Assembly (NCBI GenBank): GCA_937873135.1
Contig: CALMVQ010000164.1
Coordinates: forward strand, 66,889 to 130,888
Direction of reading: 5' to 3'
Source: an uncultured Scytonema sp.
GTDB lineage: Bacteria > Cyanobacteriota > Cyanobacteriia > Cyanobacteriales > Nostocaceae
Length of the DNA: 64,000 bases
In this document: piece after piece, positions 46,007 to 54,600 of the stretch
Numbering within the stretch: position 1 is the first letter of the stretch
Layout of the letters: the number at the start of each line of letters is the position of its first letter
The notes under the pieces: model-generated
What the model was told of the DNA's origin: nothing
What the model saw: the letters and a program-made list of their open reading frames with translations, nothing else
The model's database searches: none
Translations under genes and position numbers: made by a program

Positions 46007-47044
46007 GTGGAAAATACACTTGGGTTAGAGATTATTGAGGTAGTTGAGCAAGCGGCGATCGCCTCCTCTAAGTGGATGGGTAAGGGGGAAAAAAACACTG
46101 CAGATCAAGTGGCTGTAGAAGCCATGCGGGAGCGGATGAACAAAATTTATATGCGAGGTCGCATTGTCATTGGCGAAGGAGAGCGAGACGAAGCCCCAAT
46201 GCTCTACATTGGTGAAGAAGTCGGCATCTGTACCCGTACAGACGCTAAAGACTTCTGCAACCCAGAAGAACTTATAGAAATTGACATTGCTGTTGACCCC
46301 TGCGAAGGTACTAACCTTGTAGCTTATGGGCAACCTGGTTCAATGGCAGTGTTGGCAATTTCGGAAAAAGGCGGTCTATTTGCAGCTCCTGACTTTTATA
46401 TGAAGAAGTTGGCAGCGCCGCAACAAGCACGTGGTCATGTAGATATTAACAAGAGTGCCACTGAAAACCTCAAAATCTTATCCGATTGCTTGGATCGTGC
46501 TATTGAGGAATTGGTAGTAGTTGTCATGGATCGGGATCGCCACAAAGAACTCATTCAGGAAATTCGTTCTGCTGGCGCAAGAGTGCGACTCATTAGCGAT
46601 GGTGATGTGTCTGCTGCTGTCTGCTGCGCCTTTGCTGGTAGCAACATCCACTGCTTAATGGGTATTGGTGCCGCACCTGAAGGTGTTATTTCTGCTGCTG
46701 CTTTACGTTGCTTGGGCGGACACTTCCAAGGACAACTGATCTACGATCCAGCAGCCGTGAAAACAGGTTTAATTGGGGAAAGCAGAGAAGGCAATCTTGC
46801 ACGCTTACAAGAAATGGGCATTACAAACCCAGATAAGGTTTATAACGCTGAGGAACTAGCCTCCGGCAATACAGTTCTTTTTGCAGCTTGTGGCATTACT
46901 CCTGGAACTCTGATGGACGGTGTCCGTTTCTTCCATGGCGGAGCAAGAACTCAAAGTCTGGTTATCTCCAGCCAATCGCGCACTGCTCGATTTGTCGATA
47001 CAGTTCATATGTTTGATCACCCTAAGAGTTTGCAATTGAGATAG
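46007..47044 (+). CDS. glpX: Class II fructose-1,6-/sedoheptulose-1,7-bisphosphatase
   Basis: A 345-residue GlpX-type phosphatase that, in cyanobacteria, dephosphorylates both FBP and SBP in the Calvin cycle. Metal and substrate motifs: [38 protein letters not shown] and [10 protein letters not shown]. The GTG at 46007 begins [30 protein letters not shown], the standard start. hemA follows in the same direction after 256 bp that hold heptamer repeats and the third GTAGGGGCGGG element; the glpX-hemA order is conserved in cyanobacteria. Confidence 0.96.
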   Translation: MENTLGLEIIEVVEQAAIASSKWMGKGEKNTADQVAVEAMRERMNKIYMRGRIVIGEGERDEAPMLYIGEEVGICTRTDAKDFCNPEELIEIDIAVDPCEGTNLVAYGQPGSMAVLAISEKGGLFAAPDFYMKKLAAPQQARGHVDINKSATENLKILSDCLDRAIEELVVVVMDRDRHKELIQEIRSAGARVRLISDGDVSAAVCCAFAGSNIHCLMGIGAAPEGVISAAALRCLGGHFQGQLIYDPAAVKTGLIGESREGNLARLQEMGITNPDKVYNAEELASGNTVLFAACGITPGTLMDGVRFFHGGARTQSLVISSQSRTARFVDTVHMFDHPKSLQLR

Positions 47045-47192
47045 ACAATGAAGAGTGAGGAGTGAGGGGTGAGAAATGAAGATAGAGATAGAGCACGAGG
47101 AGTGAGAAGTCAGGGGTTTTCCCCAATACGAAATCTTAACTTTTAACTTTATTCCTATCTCCTCACTCTTAACTGTTTATTCCTCACCGACT

Positions 47193-47257
47193 GTAGGGGC
47201 GGGTTTGATGACATGTTGTGTTTGCTTCGATGTTGTTTATATTAAACCCGCCCCTAC
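47193..47257. repeat. GTAGGGGCGGG palindromic element, copy 3
   Basis: A 65-bp element, GTAGGGGCGGGTTTGATGAC ... ATTAAACCCGCCCCTAC, in the glpX-hemA spacer. Its right 29 bases match copy 2 almost throughout. It is preceded by GTGAGGAGTGAGGGGTGAG-type heptamers (47053-47115). The element must be transcribed if hemA reads through from glpX. Confidence 0.75.
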
Positions 47258-47300
47258 GCGCCTGCTCACTTTTTACCAACTCCTAAATACCATTTAGCAA

Positions 47301-48587
47301 ATGAATATAGCAGTAGTGGGGTTAAGCCATAAAACAGCCCCAGTAGAAGTCAGAGAAAAACTGAGTATTCCAGAACCACAAATGGAAAGCGCGATCGCGC
47401 ATTTGATCAGCTATCCCCATATTGAAGAAGTCGCAGTACTGAGTACTTGTAACAGGTTGGAAATTTACATCGTTAGCAATGAAGTTGAACAGGGTATTCG
47501 AGAAGTTACCCAGTTTCTGGCAGAATACAGTAAATTACCCGTGCGATCTCTAAGGCAACACTTATTCATGTTGCTTCATGAAGACGCAGTGATGCACTCA
47601 ATGCGAGTTGCAGCTGGTTTGGATAGCCTAGTACTCGGGGAAGGTCAAATTCTGTCTCAAGTAAAGAATACACACAAACTGGGACAGCAATATAATGGTA
47701 TTAAAACGATTTTAAATCGATTATTTAAACAAACAATTACAGCAGGTAAGCGAGTTCGCACTGAAACGAGTATTGGCACTGGCGCAGTCTCCATTAGTTC
47801 GGCAGCTGTGGAGTTGGCACAGATAAAGGTACAAAATTTAGCTGCTTGTCGAGTCGCCATAGTCGGTGCAGGCAAAATGTCAAAGTTGCTCGTGCAACAT
47901 CTTGTTTCTAAAGGTGCTGTGCAAATTTGTATTTTAAATCGTTCTCTAGAACGGGCGGAGGAATTGGCAAAACAGTTCTCTGAACAAACAATCGAAATTT
48001 ATCCTCTTTCGGAAATGATGCCAGTAATTGCCGAAAGAGATATGGTGTTCACAAGTACCTCAGCAACAGAGACAATACTTGACCGTACTAAATTAGAAAT
48101 GGTTTTGGACCCAAGCCGACGTTTAATGTTATTTGATATTTCCGTACCACGCAATGTCCATGCGAATGTGAATGAACTGACAAATGTACAGGCATTTAAT
48201 GTCGATGATTTAAAAGCCGTAGTCGCACAAAACCAAGAAAGTCGCCGTAAAATGGCGCAGGAAGCTCTAGGATTGTTAGAAGAAGAAGTGGCTTCATTTG
48301 ATGCTTGGTGGCGATCGCTCGAAACTGTCTCAACTATCAGCTGCTTGCGGAATAAAATCGAAACCATCCGCGAACAAGAATTAGAAAAAGCTTTGTCTAG
48401 ATTGGGTTCAGAATTTGGTGACAAACATCAAGAAGTGATCGAAGCCCTAACAAGAGGAATTGTTAACAAAATTTTACACGACCCTATGGTGCAGTTAAGA
48501 GCCGAGCAAGATGTTGAGGCAAGACGCCACTGTATGCAAACTCTACAGATGTTGTTTAATTTAGATGTGGGTGAGCAAGCAGTATAG
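47301..48587 (+). CDS. hemA: Glutamyl-tRNA reductase
   Basis: A 428-residue enzyme making glutamate-1-semialdehyde, the first committed step to heme, chlorophyll and bilins. Visible: [22 protein letters not shown], the catalytic Cys in [26 protein letters not shown], the NADPH-binding [17 protein letters not shown] and the C-terminal dimerisation helix with [11 protein letters not shown]. The ATG follows ACCATTTAGCAA, with no strong Shine-Dalgarno. A perfect stem-loop follows at 48610. Regulation through heme or the FLU-type brake cannot be judged from sequence. Confidence 0.97.
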   Translation: MNIAVVGLSHKTAPVEVREKLSIPEPQMESAIAHLISYPHIEEVAVLSTCNRLEIYIVSNEVEQGIREVTQFLAEYSKLPVRSLRQHLFMLLHEDAVMHSMRVAAGLDSLVLGEGQILSQVKNTHKLGQQYNGIKTILNRLFKQTITAGKRVRTETSIGTGAVSISSAAVELAQIKVQNLAACRVAIVGAGKMSKLLVQHLVSKGAVQICILNRSLERAEELAKQFSEQTIEIYPLSEMMPVIAERDMVFTSTSATETILDRTKLEMVLDPSRRLMLFDISVPRNVHANVNELTNVQAFNVDDLKAVVAQNQESRRKMAQEALGLLEEEVASFDAWWRSLETVSTISCLRNKIETIREQELEKALSRLGSEFGDKHQEVIEALTRGIVNKILHDPMVQLRAEQDVEARRHCMQTLQMLFNLDVGEQAV

Positions 48588-48609
48588 CTGAAAAGTTTTG
48601 GATTTTATC

Positions 48610-48632
48610 GGGAGTCGTATTTAACGACTCCC
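48610..48632 (+). terminator. Stem-loop after hemA
   Basis: GGGAGTCGT-ATTTA-ACGACTCCC is a perfect nine-pair stem, 22 bases past the hemA stop. It lacks a downstream T run (TAACTTGTC follows), so it may be a weak terminator or a 3'-end stabiliser. Confidence 0.6.
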
Positions 48633-48654
48633 TAACTTGTCATTGGTTATTAAA

Positions 48655-49217
48655 ATCTCACGCAAAGACAAGGACAGTACGTCCTTTGTCTTTCATATTA
48701 CTCAGTAAATTACGAGTACTATCACTAGAATTGAGAATGCTAACGAAAAGAAAGCCGAGACATCCAGGAGCTTTGATTAAACGTCAATGTTTAGTGGATT
48801 TTGGGTCAAGAATACTATCGATGTCGTAGCGTCTGTGACCTGCTGGAGTTCTGATTGTATTAACTTTGCCTGAATTAGCCCAGTCTCGGAGAGTTTTTTC
48901 AGAGACTTGGAGAAGTTGCATGGCTTCTCTGGGAGTGACATAACGAGTCATAAAAAAGATGTTGTACTTAATTTAGTATCACATCTCCTCAGATAATTCC
49001 GGAAATTTCGATAAACTAATAGATATCTAATCATTTAGTAGTCACGGTAGGCTCTTAATGAATATGGTGAGGCGGTTCAATACTACACAGCGCACCGGGT
49101 TGAGGTGGCTCAAGCTTTTATGCCGTTGAATCCGGCGTTGCGATAGAAAACGGACAAAAGACAGATTCTTCCTTTGGGAAACACAAAGGATGTACTGTCC
49201 TCGTCTTTGCGTGAGAC
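48655..49217. mobile_element. Relic element bounded by 35-bp imperfect inverted repeats
   Basis: The left end TCTCACGCAAAGACAAGGAC... (48655-48689) and the right end ...GTCCTCGTCTTTGCGTGAGA (49183-49217) are inverted copies matching at 32 of 35 positions. They enclose about 490 bp that contain the 55-codon helix-turn-helix remnant on the minus strand. The right end touches the stop codon of the prolyl oligopeptidase gene. IS607 elements do not have such ends, so this may be a composite: a non-autonomous element or a pair of dispersed CGCAAAGA-type repeats around a decayed transposase. Confidence 0.4.
48784..48951 (-). pseudogene. MerR-type helix-turn-helix remnant of an IS607-like serine transposase (or excisionase-like protein)
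   Basis: A 55-codon frame, too short for the ORF track. It reads MTRYVTPREAMQLLQVSEKT, then LRDWANSGKVNTIRTPAGHRRYDIDSIL. The VTPREA ... TLRDWANSGK ... RTPAGHRRYD pattern is the N-terminal DNA-binding domain of IS607-family TnpA and related resolvases, where RTPGGHRRY is nearly invariant. The serine-recombinase catalytic domain that should follow is missing: after the TGA the same frame runs on for about 40 codons without recombinase motifs. It could still be expressed as a small DNA-binding protein. No tnpB (IS200/IS605-type) gene is in the window. Confidence 0.68.
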
Positions 49218-51427
49218 TAAACTTTCATATCCAGTGTCCGCACCAGAAACGCCCACTTATCGGCAGCTTCCTCAATAATCTTTGTTGTCGGTTTACCCGC
49301 ACCATGTCCCGCTTTTGTCTCAATTCTAATTAGAACTGGTGCATTGCCAGTGTGTGCAGTTTGCAAAGCCGCAGCAAATTTGAAACTATGGGCAGGGACG
49401 ACGCGATCGTCATGATCGGCTGTGGTAATCATCGTTGCTGGATAAGCCGTACCTCCAATAAGCTTGTGCAGTGGTGAATAAGCATAAAGCACCTTAAACT
49501 CCTCCGGGTTTTCCGATGAACCGTATTCGGAAGTCCAAGCCCAGCCAATAGTAAATTTGTGAAAGCGCAACATATCCATCACGCCGACAGCAGGCAAAGC
49601 GGCAGCAAATAAATCGGGATGCTGAGTCATGCAAGCACCTACTAGCAATCCGCCATTGCTTCCACCACTGATCGCCAGCTTATTTGACTTTGTATAATTA
49701 TTGCTAATCAGCCATTCCGCAGCCCCGATAAAGTCATCAAACACATTCTGCTTTTTCAGCTTGGTTCCCGCCTGGTGCCATTCTTCTCCATACTCGCCAC
49801 CACCACGGATGTTGGGAATAGCATAAACACCACCCATTTCCATCCAAATCAGGGAACTAACAGAAAAGCTAGGAGTTATGGAAACATTAAATCCACCATA
49901 ACCGTAAAGATATGTAGGATTATTTCCATCTAATTTAATTCCCTTTTTATGGGTGATAAACATTGGCACTTGTGTGCCATCTTTACTATGATAGAAAACC
50001 TGTTTTGTCTCGTAATCATTAAGGTTAAAATCTACCTTTGGCTGACGGAAAAGTTCACTCTTACCACTAACCAGGTTGTAACGATAGATAGTTCCTGGTA
50101 CAGTAAAGCTAGTAAAACTGTAAAAAGTTTCCGTATCGTGTCGCTTACCATTAAAACCGCCAGCAGAACCAATTCCCGGTAATTCTACCTCACGTACAAA
50201 TGCGCCTTTGAGTTCAAAAATTTTGATTTGGCTGCGAGCATCTTTGAGATAATCAGCAACAAATTGGTTATTGATTATGCCAACGCTTTCCAATGTTTCG
50301 GCAGCTTGAGGGATAATTTCTCTCCAATTTCCTTTTGCTGGGTTTTTTGTATCAATAGCAATCACTCGTCCTCGTGGTGCATCTAAATCTGTGCGGAAAT
50401 AGAAGACACTTTCATCGTGGTCGATAAAGCTGTAATCGGCATCAAATTCGCTAATCAGTTCTGTGACTAAGTCATTGGGATGAATTAAATCTTTGTAAAA
50501 AACTAAATTTCTATGATCGGTTCCCAGCCATACGGAGACAATTAAGTAGTGTCCATCTTCTGTAACACCACCGTTAAATCCCCATTCTTTTTTGTCTGGG
50601 CGATGGTAAATTAATATGTCTTCTGATTGAGGTGTACCCAATTTATGGTAAAAAAGCTTTTGGTAATAGTTGACATCTTCTAATTTGGTTTTCTCATTCG
50701 GCTCATCATAGCGACTGTAGAAAAAGCCTTTGCCATCGTGCGTCCATGAGGCGGCAGAAAATTTAATCCACTTCAAGTGGTCTTGTAAGTCTTTAGCTGT
50801 GGCGATATCCCGCACTTTCCACTCCTGCCAGTCAGAACCAGAAGTGGATAAACCATATGCTAAGTGCTTACCATCTTCACTAATTGCTATACCAGACAGA
50901 GCAACGGTACCATCTGCTGAAAGTTTATTAGGATCGAGTAAAACTTTTGACTCACCGTTGAGAGAAGTTAAAGTGTATAAGACAGACTGGTTTTGCAATC
51001 CATCGTTCTTGAAAAAGAAGTAGCGATCGCCCTCTTTAAACGGGATACTATACTTTTCATAATCCCACAGTTTGGTGAGACGCTGCTTAATTTTTTCCCT
51101 GGCAGGAATTTCATTAAGATAGCCAAAGGTCACTTTATTTTGCGCTTCAACCCAAGCTTGAGTTTCTTGGGAGTCCGGATTTTCCAAGGGACGGTAAGGA
51201 TCTGCAACTTGAGTACCGTGGTAGTTATCAACTTGGTCGCTTTTAGGACTAGATGGGTAAGTTAAGTGTTTTTGATCAGACATAGTATGAGGTAATAATC
51301 GTCTCTGTACATGGTAATCAGAAGATCGAGCAATGGAACTCTGTCCGACAACAGGACTCAGAAACCACTTACAAATAATAAATGTTATCAATAAGGTCAA
51401 TAAAAATCGACGCGAGTTCCATTGCAT
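49217..51427 (-). CDS. Prolyl oligopeptidase (S9A) with N-terminal export/anchor segment
   Basis: A 736-residue serine peptidase cleaving after proline in short peptides. The beta-propeller lies at about 85-460 and the alpha/beta-hydrolase domain at 1-80 and 470-735. The catalytic triad is visible: Ser in SGGSNGGLL, Asp in DHDDRVVPAHS and His in KAGHGAGKPT. YGYGGFNVSITPSFS and NIRGGGEYGEEWH form the oxyanion and substrate regions. The N-terminus (RFLLTLLITFIICKWFLSPVVG) is a signal peptide or anchor, so the enzyme may be periplasmic. A start at the internal Met (51283, MSDQKHLTYP) would give the usual cytosolic form. Confidence 0.92.
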   Translation of the reverse strand: MQWNSRRFLLTLLITFIICKWFLSPVVGQSSIARSSDYHVQRRLLPHTMSDQKHLTYPSSPKSDQVDNYHGTQVADPYRPLENPDSQETQAWVEAQNKVTFGYLNEIPAREKIKQRLTKLWDYEKYSIPFKEGDRYFFFKNDGLQNQSVLYTLTSLNGESKVLLDPNKLSADGTVALSGIAISEDGKHLAYGLSTSGSDWQEWKVRDIATAKDLQDHLKWIKFSAASWTHDGKGFFYSRYDEPNEKTKLEDVNYYQKLFYHKLGTPQSEDILIYHRPDKKEWGFNGGVTEDGHYLIVSVWLGTDHRNLVFYKDLIHPNDLVTELISEFDADYSFIDHDESVFYFRTDLDAPRGRVIAIDTKNPAKGNWREIIPQAAETLESVGIINNQFVADYLKDARSQIKIFELKGAFVREVELPGIGSAGGFNGKRHDTETFYSFTSFTVPGTIYRYNLVSGKSELFRQPKVDFNLNDYETKQVFYHSKDGTQVPMFITHKKGIKLDGNNPTYLYGYGGFNVSITPSFSVSSLIWMEMGGVYAIPNIRGGGEYGEEWHQAGTKLKKQNVFDDFIGAAEWLISNNYTKSNKLAISGGSNGGLLVGACMTQHPDLFAAALPAVGVMDMLRFHKFTIGWAWTSEYGSSENPEEFKVLYAYSPLHKLIGGTAYPATMITTADHDDRVVPAHSFKFAAALQTAHTGNAPVLIRIETKAGHGAGKPTTKIIEEAADKWAFLVRTLDMKV

Positions 51428-51619
51428 ATGAGTCAATTGAGCGGTACAAACGAGGTGCTTTTTCCGGGCATGGCTCTGGGGTGATGGCTTGGCACTGGAG
51501 AATTACAACTTGTCAGTACCCAATCGTTAGCAATTTTATATAAACGAGTGCACTCGCCAGTCTTCCATGAATTATGAACCCCAAAGTATTGTTTTTACCA
51601 ATTTATATCCAACGAAGTA

Positions 51620-54600
51620 TTAATTACTGCCAGTAAGTGGAACAACAAGTTTCTCGCCTTTGACCATTCGTCCTGCTGCTTCCAGAAGAGCTTCCTCAAG
51701 ATATGGTTTGGTGAAGTATCCGCTTGCACCTAGTTGAATTGCCATTTGTCTATGCTTATCAGCACCTCGGGATGTCAACATGGCGATCGGCAGATGATTG
51801 AGGTTGGGGTCTTTTCGGATGCGAGAGAGCAACTCTAGACCATCGCAGCGAGGCATCTCGATATCGCAAAAGACAATATCGCATGGGAGTCCGCTCCGGA
51901 GTTTGTCCCAAGCTTCTTGACCATCACGTGCCTGTTCAACGCGATAACCTGCTTTATTAAATGTGAGAGAGAGCAATTCCCTGACGGTAATAGAGTCATC
52001 AATAATCAGCACTGTTGGCTCAATCTTGACAGGGGGAATGTCTGGCGTAATCGAAGTCACTTTACCATCCCAAAGATTAACACCAGGTTGTTTGGAGATT
52101 CTTCCTTGGAAAATGTCAAGGATTTCCAGCACGTCAGCAATCGGCATAATACGACCATCACCCAAGACAGTAGCACCAGCGACACCAACTGGTTTTGGTG
52201 CTGGTCCTTCAAATTGCTTAATCGCAATCTCTTGTTCGTTAAGTACCTGATCCACCTGTAGGGCAATCAATGTATTTGCTGAGCGCACGACCACAACAGA
52301 AATCATGTCATCGTCACGGTTCCCACTATAAACACTCCCGCGACTTAGTTGCCGATTCAAAGTTAACAGTTCCTTAAGCGGTTGGAATGGCAGTAAAGTA
52401 TCACGCCACGGAATCAATTTCCGCCCGTCAGCAATCTGCTGGACATTTTTCACATGGATGTCCAGAGTATCTTCCACACCATCCATTGGGAAGGCTATCC
52501 TTGCTTTATCGGAGACGCAACAAAGAGCTTTGCAAATACTCAAAGTTAAGGGCAGACGAATAGTGAAAGTCGTTCCCTTGCCTACAGTAGAATCAATGGT
52601 AATTGTTCCCCGGATTTCACTGATCCTGGTACGAACAACATCCAAACCTACACCGCGACCGGCTAAATCATCTGCTTGATCTTTGGTGCTGAAACCGGCT
52701 TGGAACAGCAAGTTGTAGACTTCAACGACGGACATTATTTTGGCTTGTTCTAATGTCATCATCCCTCTGTTGATTGCCTTTGCCTTGACTCCTTCAAGAT
52801 CAATACCTGCACCATCATCGCCAACGGAGATGATTGTTTGGTTGCCTTGATGGAAGGCGCGGACGGTAATGACTCCCATCGCTGGTTTACTAGAAGCCAG
52901 CCTTTCCTCTGGTGTTTCAATACCGTGAGCGATCGCATTATTCAGCAAATGCATCAGTGGATTTTTTAGATGCTCCAAAATCATTTTGTCAATCAAGCTA
53001 TCTTGACCTTCAATCACCAGCTTCGCTTGTTTGCCACACCTAATCGCACCCTCACGCACGCCTCGCTCGAGAGGAGTGATAATTTCAGTAAAAGGCTCCA
53101 TACGACTTCGCGTGATTCCTTCTTGTAATTGAGTCGTCACCTGTCGGAACTGCCGCGCCACTCGTTCGGTTTCTTCAGTCACAAAGTCAATGTCACTTGC
53201 TGACTCCCTCACCCGCACGATCATTTCGATCATTTCCTGGGACAAGGAATGAAAGGGAGTAAACCGATCCATTTCCAGCTCGCTAAAACCCCTATCCTTA
53301 TCTGAGTTAGAACCAAATCCAGTATTTTTGCGACTAGCTAACAGAGATGCCTCCAGTAGCGATCGCTCGTACAATTCCTGCATCCTCGATCCTACGTCTG
53401 ACAGTTGCTGCACTTGACTGAGCAAATTATCTAAAGACTGTCGCAGACGCTCTTGATCCTGTTCTAAAGTGTTGCGATTGACCACCAATTCTCCAACTAA
53501 ATTACTGAGGTCGTCGAAGTGCTTAACTGGAACCTTCATGAGTTGTTCAAATCTCAGAGTGCGAGTCACAGGGGGACGCGCCAGATCTCCCTTCACCATC
53601 TGCTCCAATTCCTGGAAATGATTTTGACTATCCCATGAAGCAGCATTTAGTGGAACTTGTGACACTCCCACGAGCAGTTCTTCTGTGGCAGCAATTTCTT
53701 GTTCTGGCATCGCACTTAATGCTGCTTCCTGTTTTAGCAACTCATCCAACTCAGCAAACTCATCTGCCACAGAAGCGCCATCTATCATTTCTTCCTGTTC
53801 TGTCTCAGCAGCTTGCTCTCTAATATATGACAAGACAGCCATTTCATTTTCTATTATCTGTGCTTCTATAGGGGAGATTGCCGCCTCTAAACTTTCTAGT
53901 TCTGGTTGAGTATCTAAAAGCTCCTGAAAATCCTTAATGGAATCCTCGAAGACTGTACTTTCCTCAATAGCTTGAACACTTTTTACTACTGTTGATTCTT
54001 GCTTCTCTTTATCTGGCAGAGTCATTTCTTCTGCCAATACATCGTCTAGTATCGGCAATGAATTCTCAACTAAACTGTGTACCGTGAAAGGATTGTCAAT
54101 ACTATCAAGCTCAATATCATTTAATCTAGTTGTTGGCAAATTTTCTAACAGAACTGGCAAAGTCTCATCACTCTCCACCTCAAGAGTGTGAAACCAAAAC
54201 GGGTTTTCGCTCCATATATCAGTATCCTCTCTGGACTCGCTCAATTTAGAATTGCCTTTATGACTATCTTGCACCTCCAGAGATGGTAGTGGTGAGCTAT
54301 CTATTGAATTATCACCAAGCAAATTCGTAAATTCTGGTGTAAAATCTAGAACTTCTGGAGCTTGCGTTGTGGAAGGGTTTCCAGAGTTGAGAAGCCACCC
54401 TTGTTGTTGTGAGTTGATCTCGTTGTCAACAGTTGAGCTTGTTGAATTACTTGGTGCTAATTCCCTAAATAATTCATCTTCCGTCTCCAATGGAAATAGC
54501 ATATCCAACTGCTCTTCCAACTGGAAATCGATCTCCAAATTTTCCAAATTCAAACTGGCAGAGTTCGAGAGGATTGGCTCTCTATCGTTGCCAAAAATAT

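Noticed and set aside
47999-48424. 141-codon minus-strand ORF inside hemA
   Set aside because: Antisense shadow of the intact hemA reading frame.
49051-49146. Short plus-strand frame ALNEYGEAVQYYTAHRVEVA in the relic element
   Set aside because: Only 32 codons after a stop, without a start codon; resemblance to a helical repeat protein is too vague to call.
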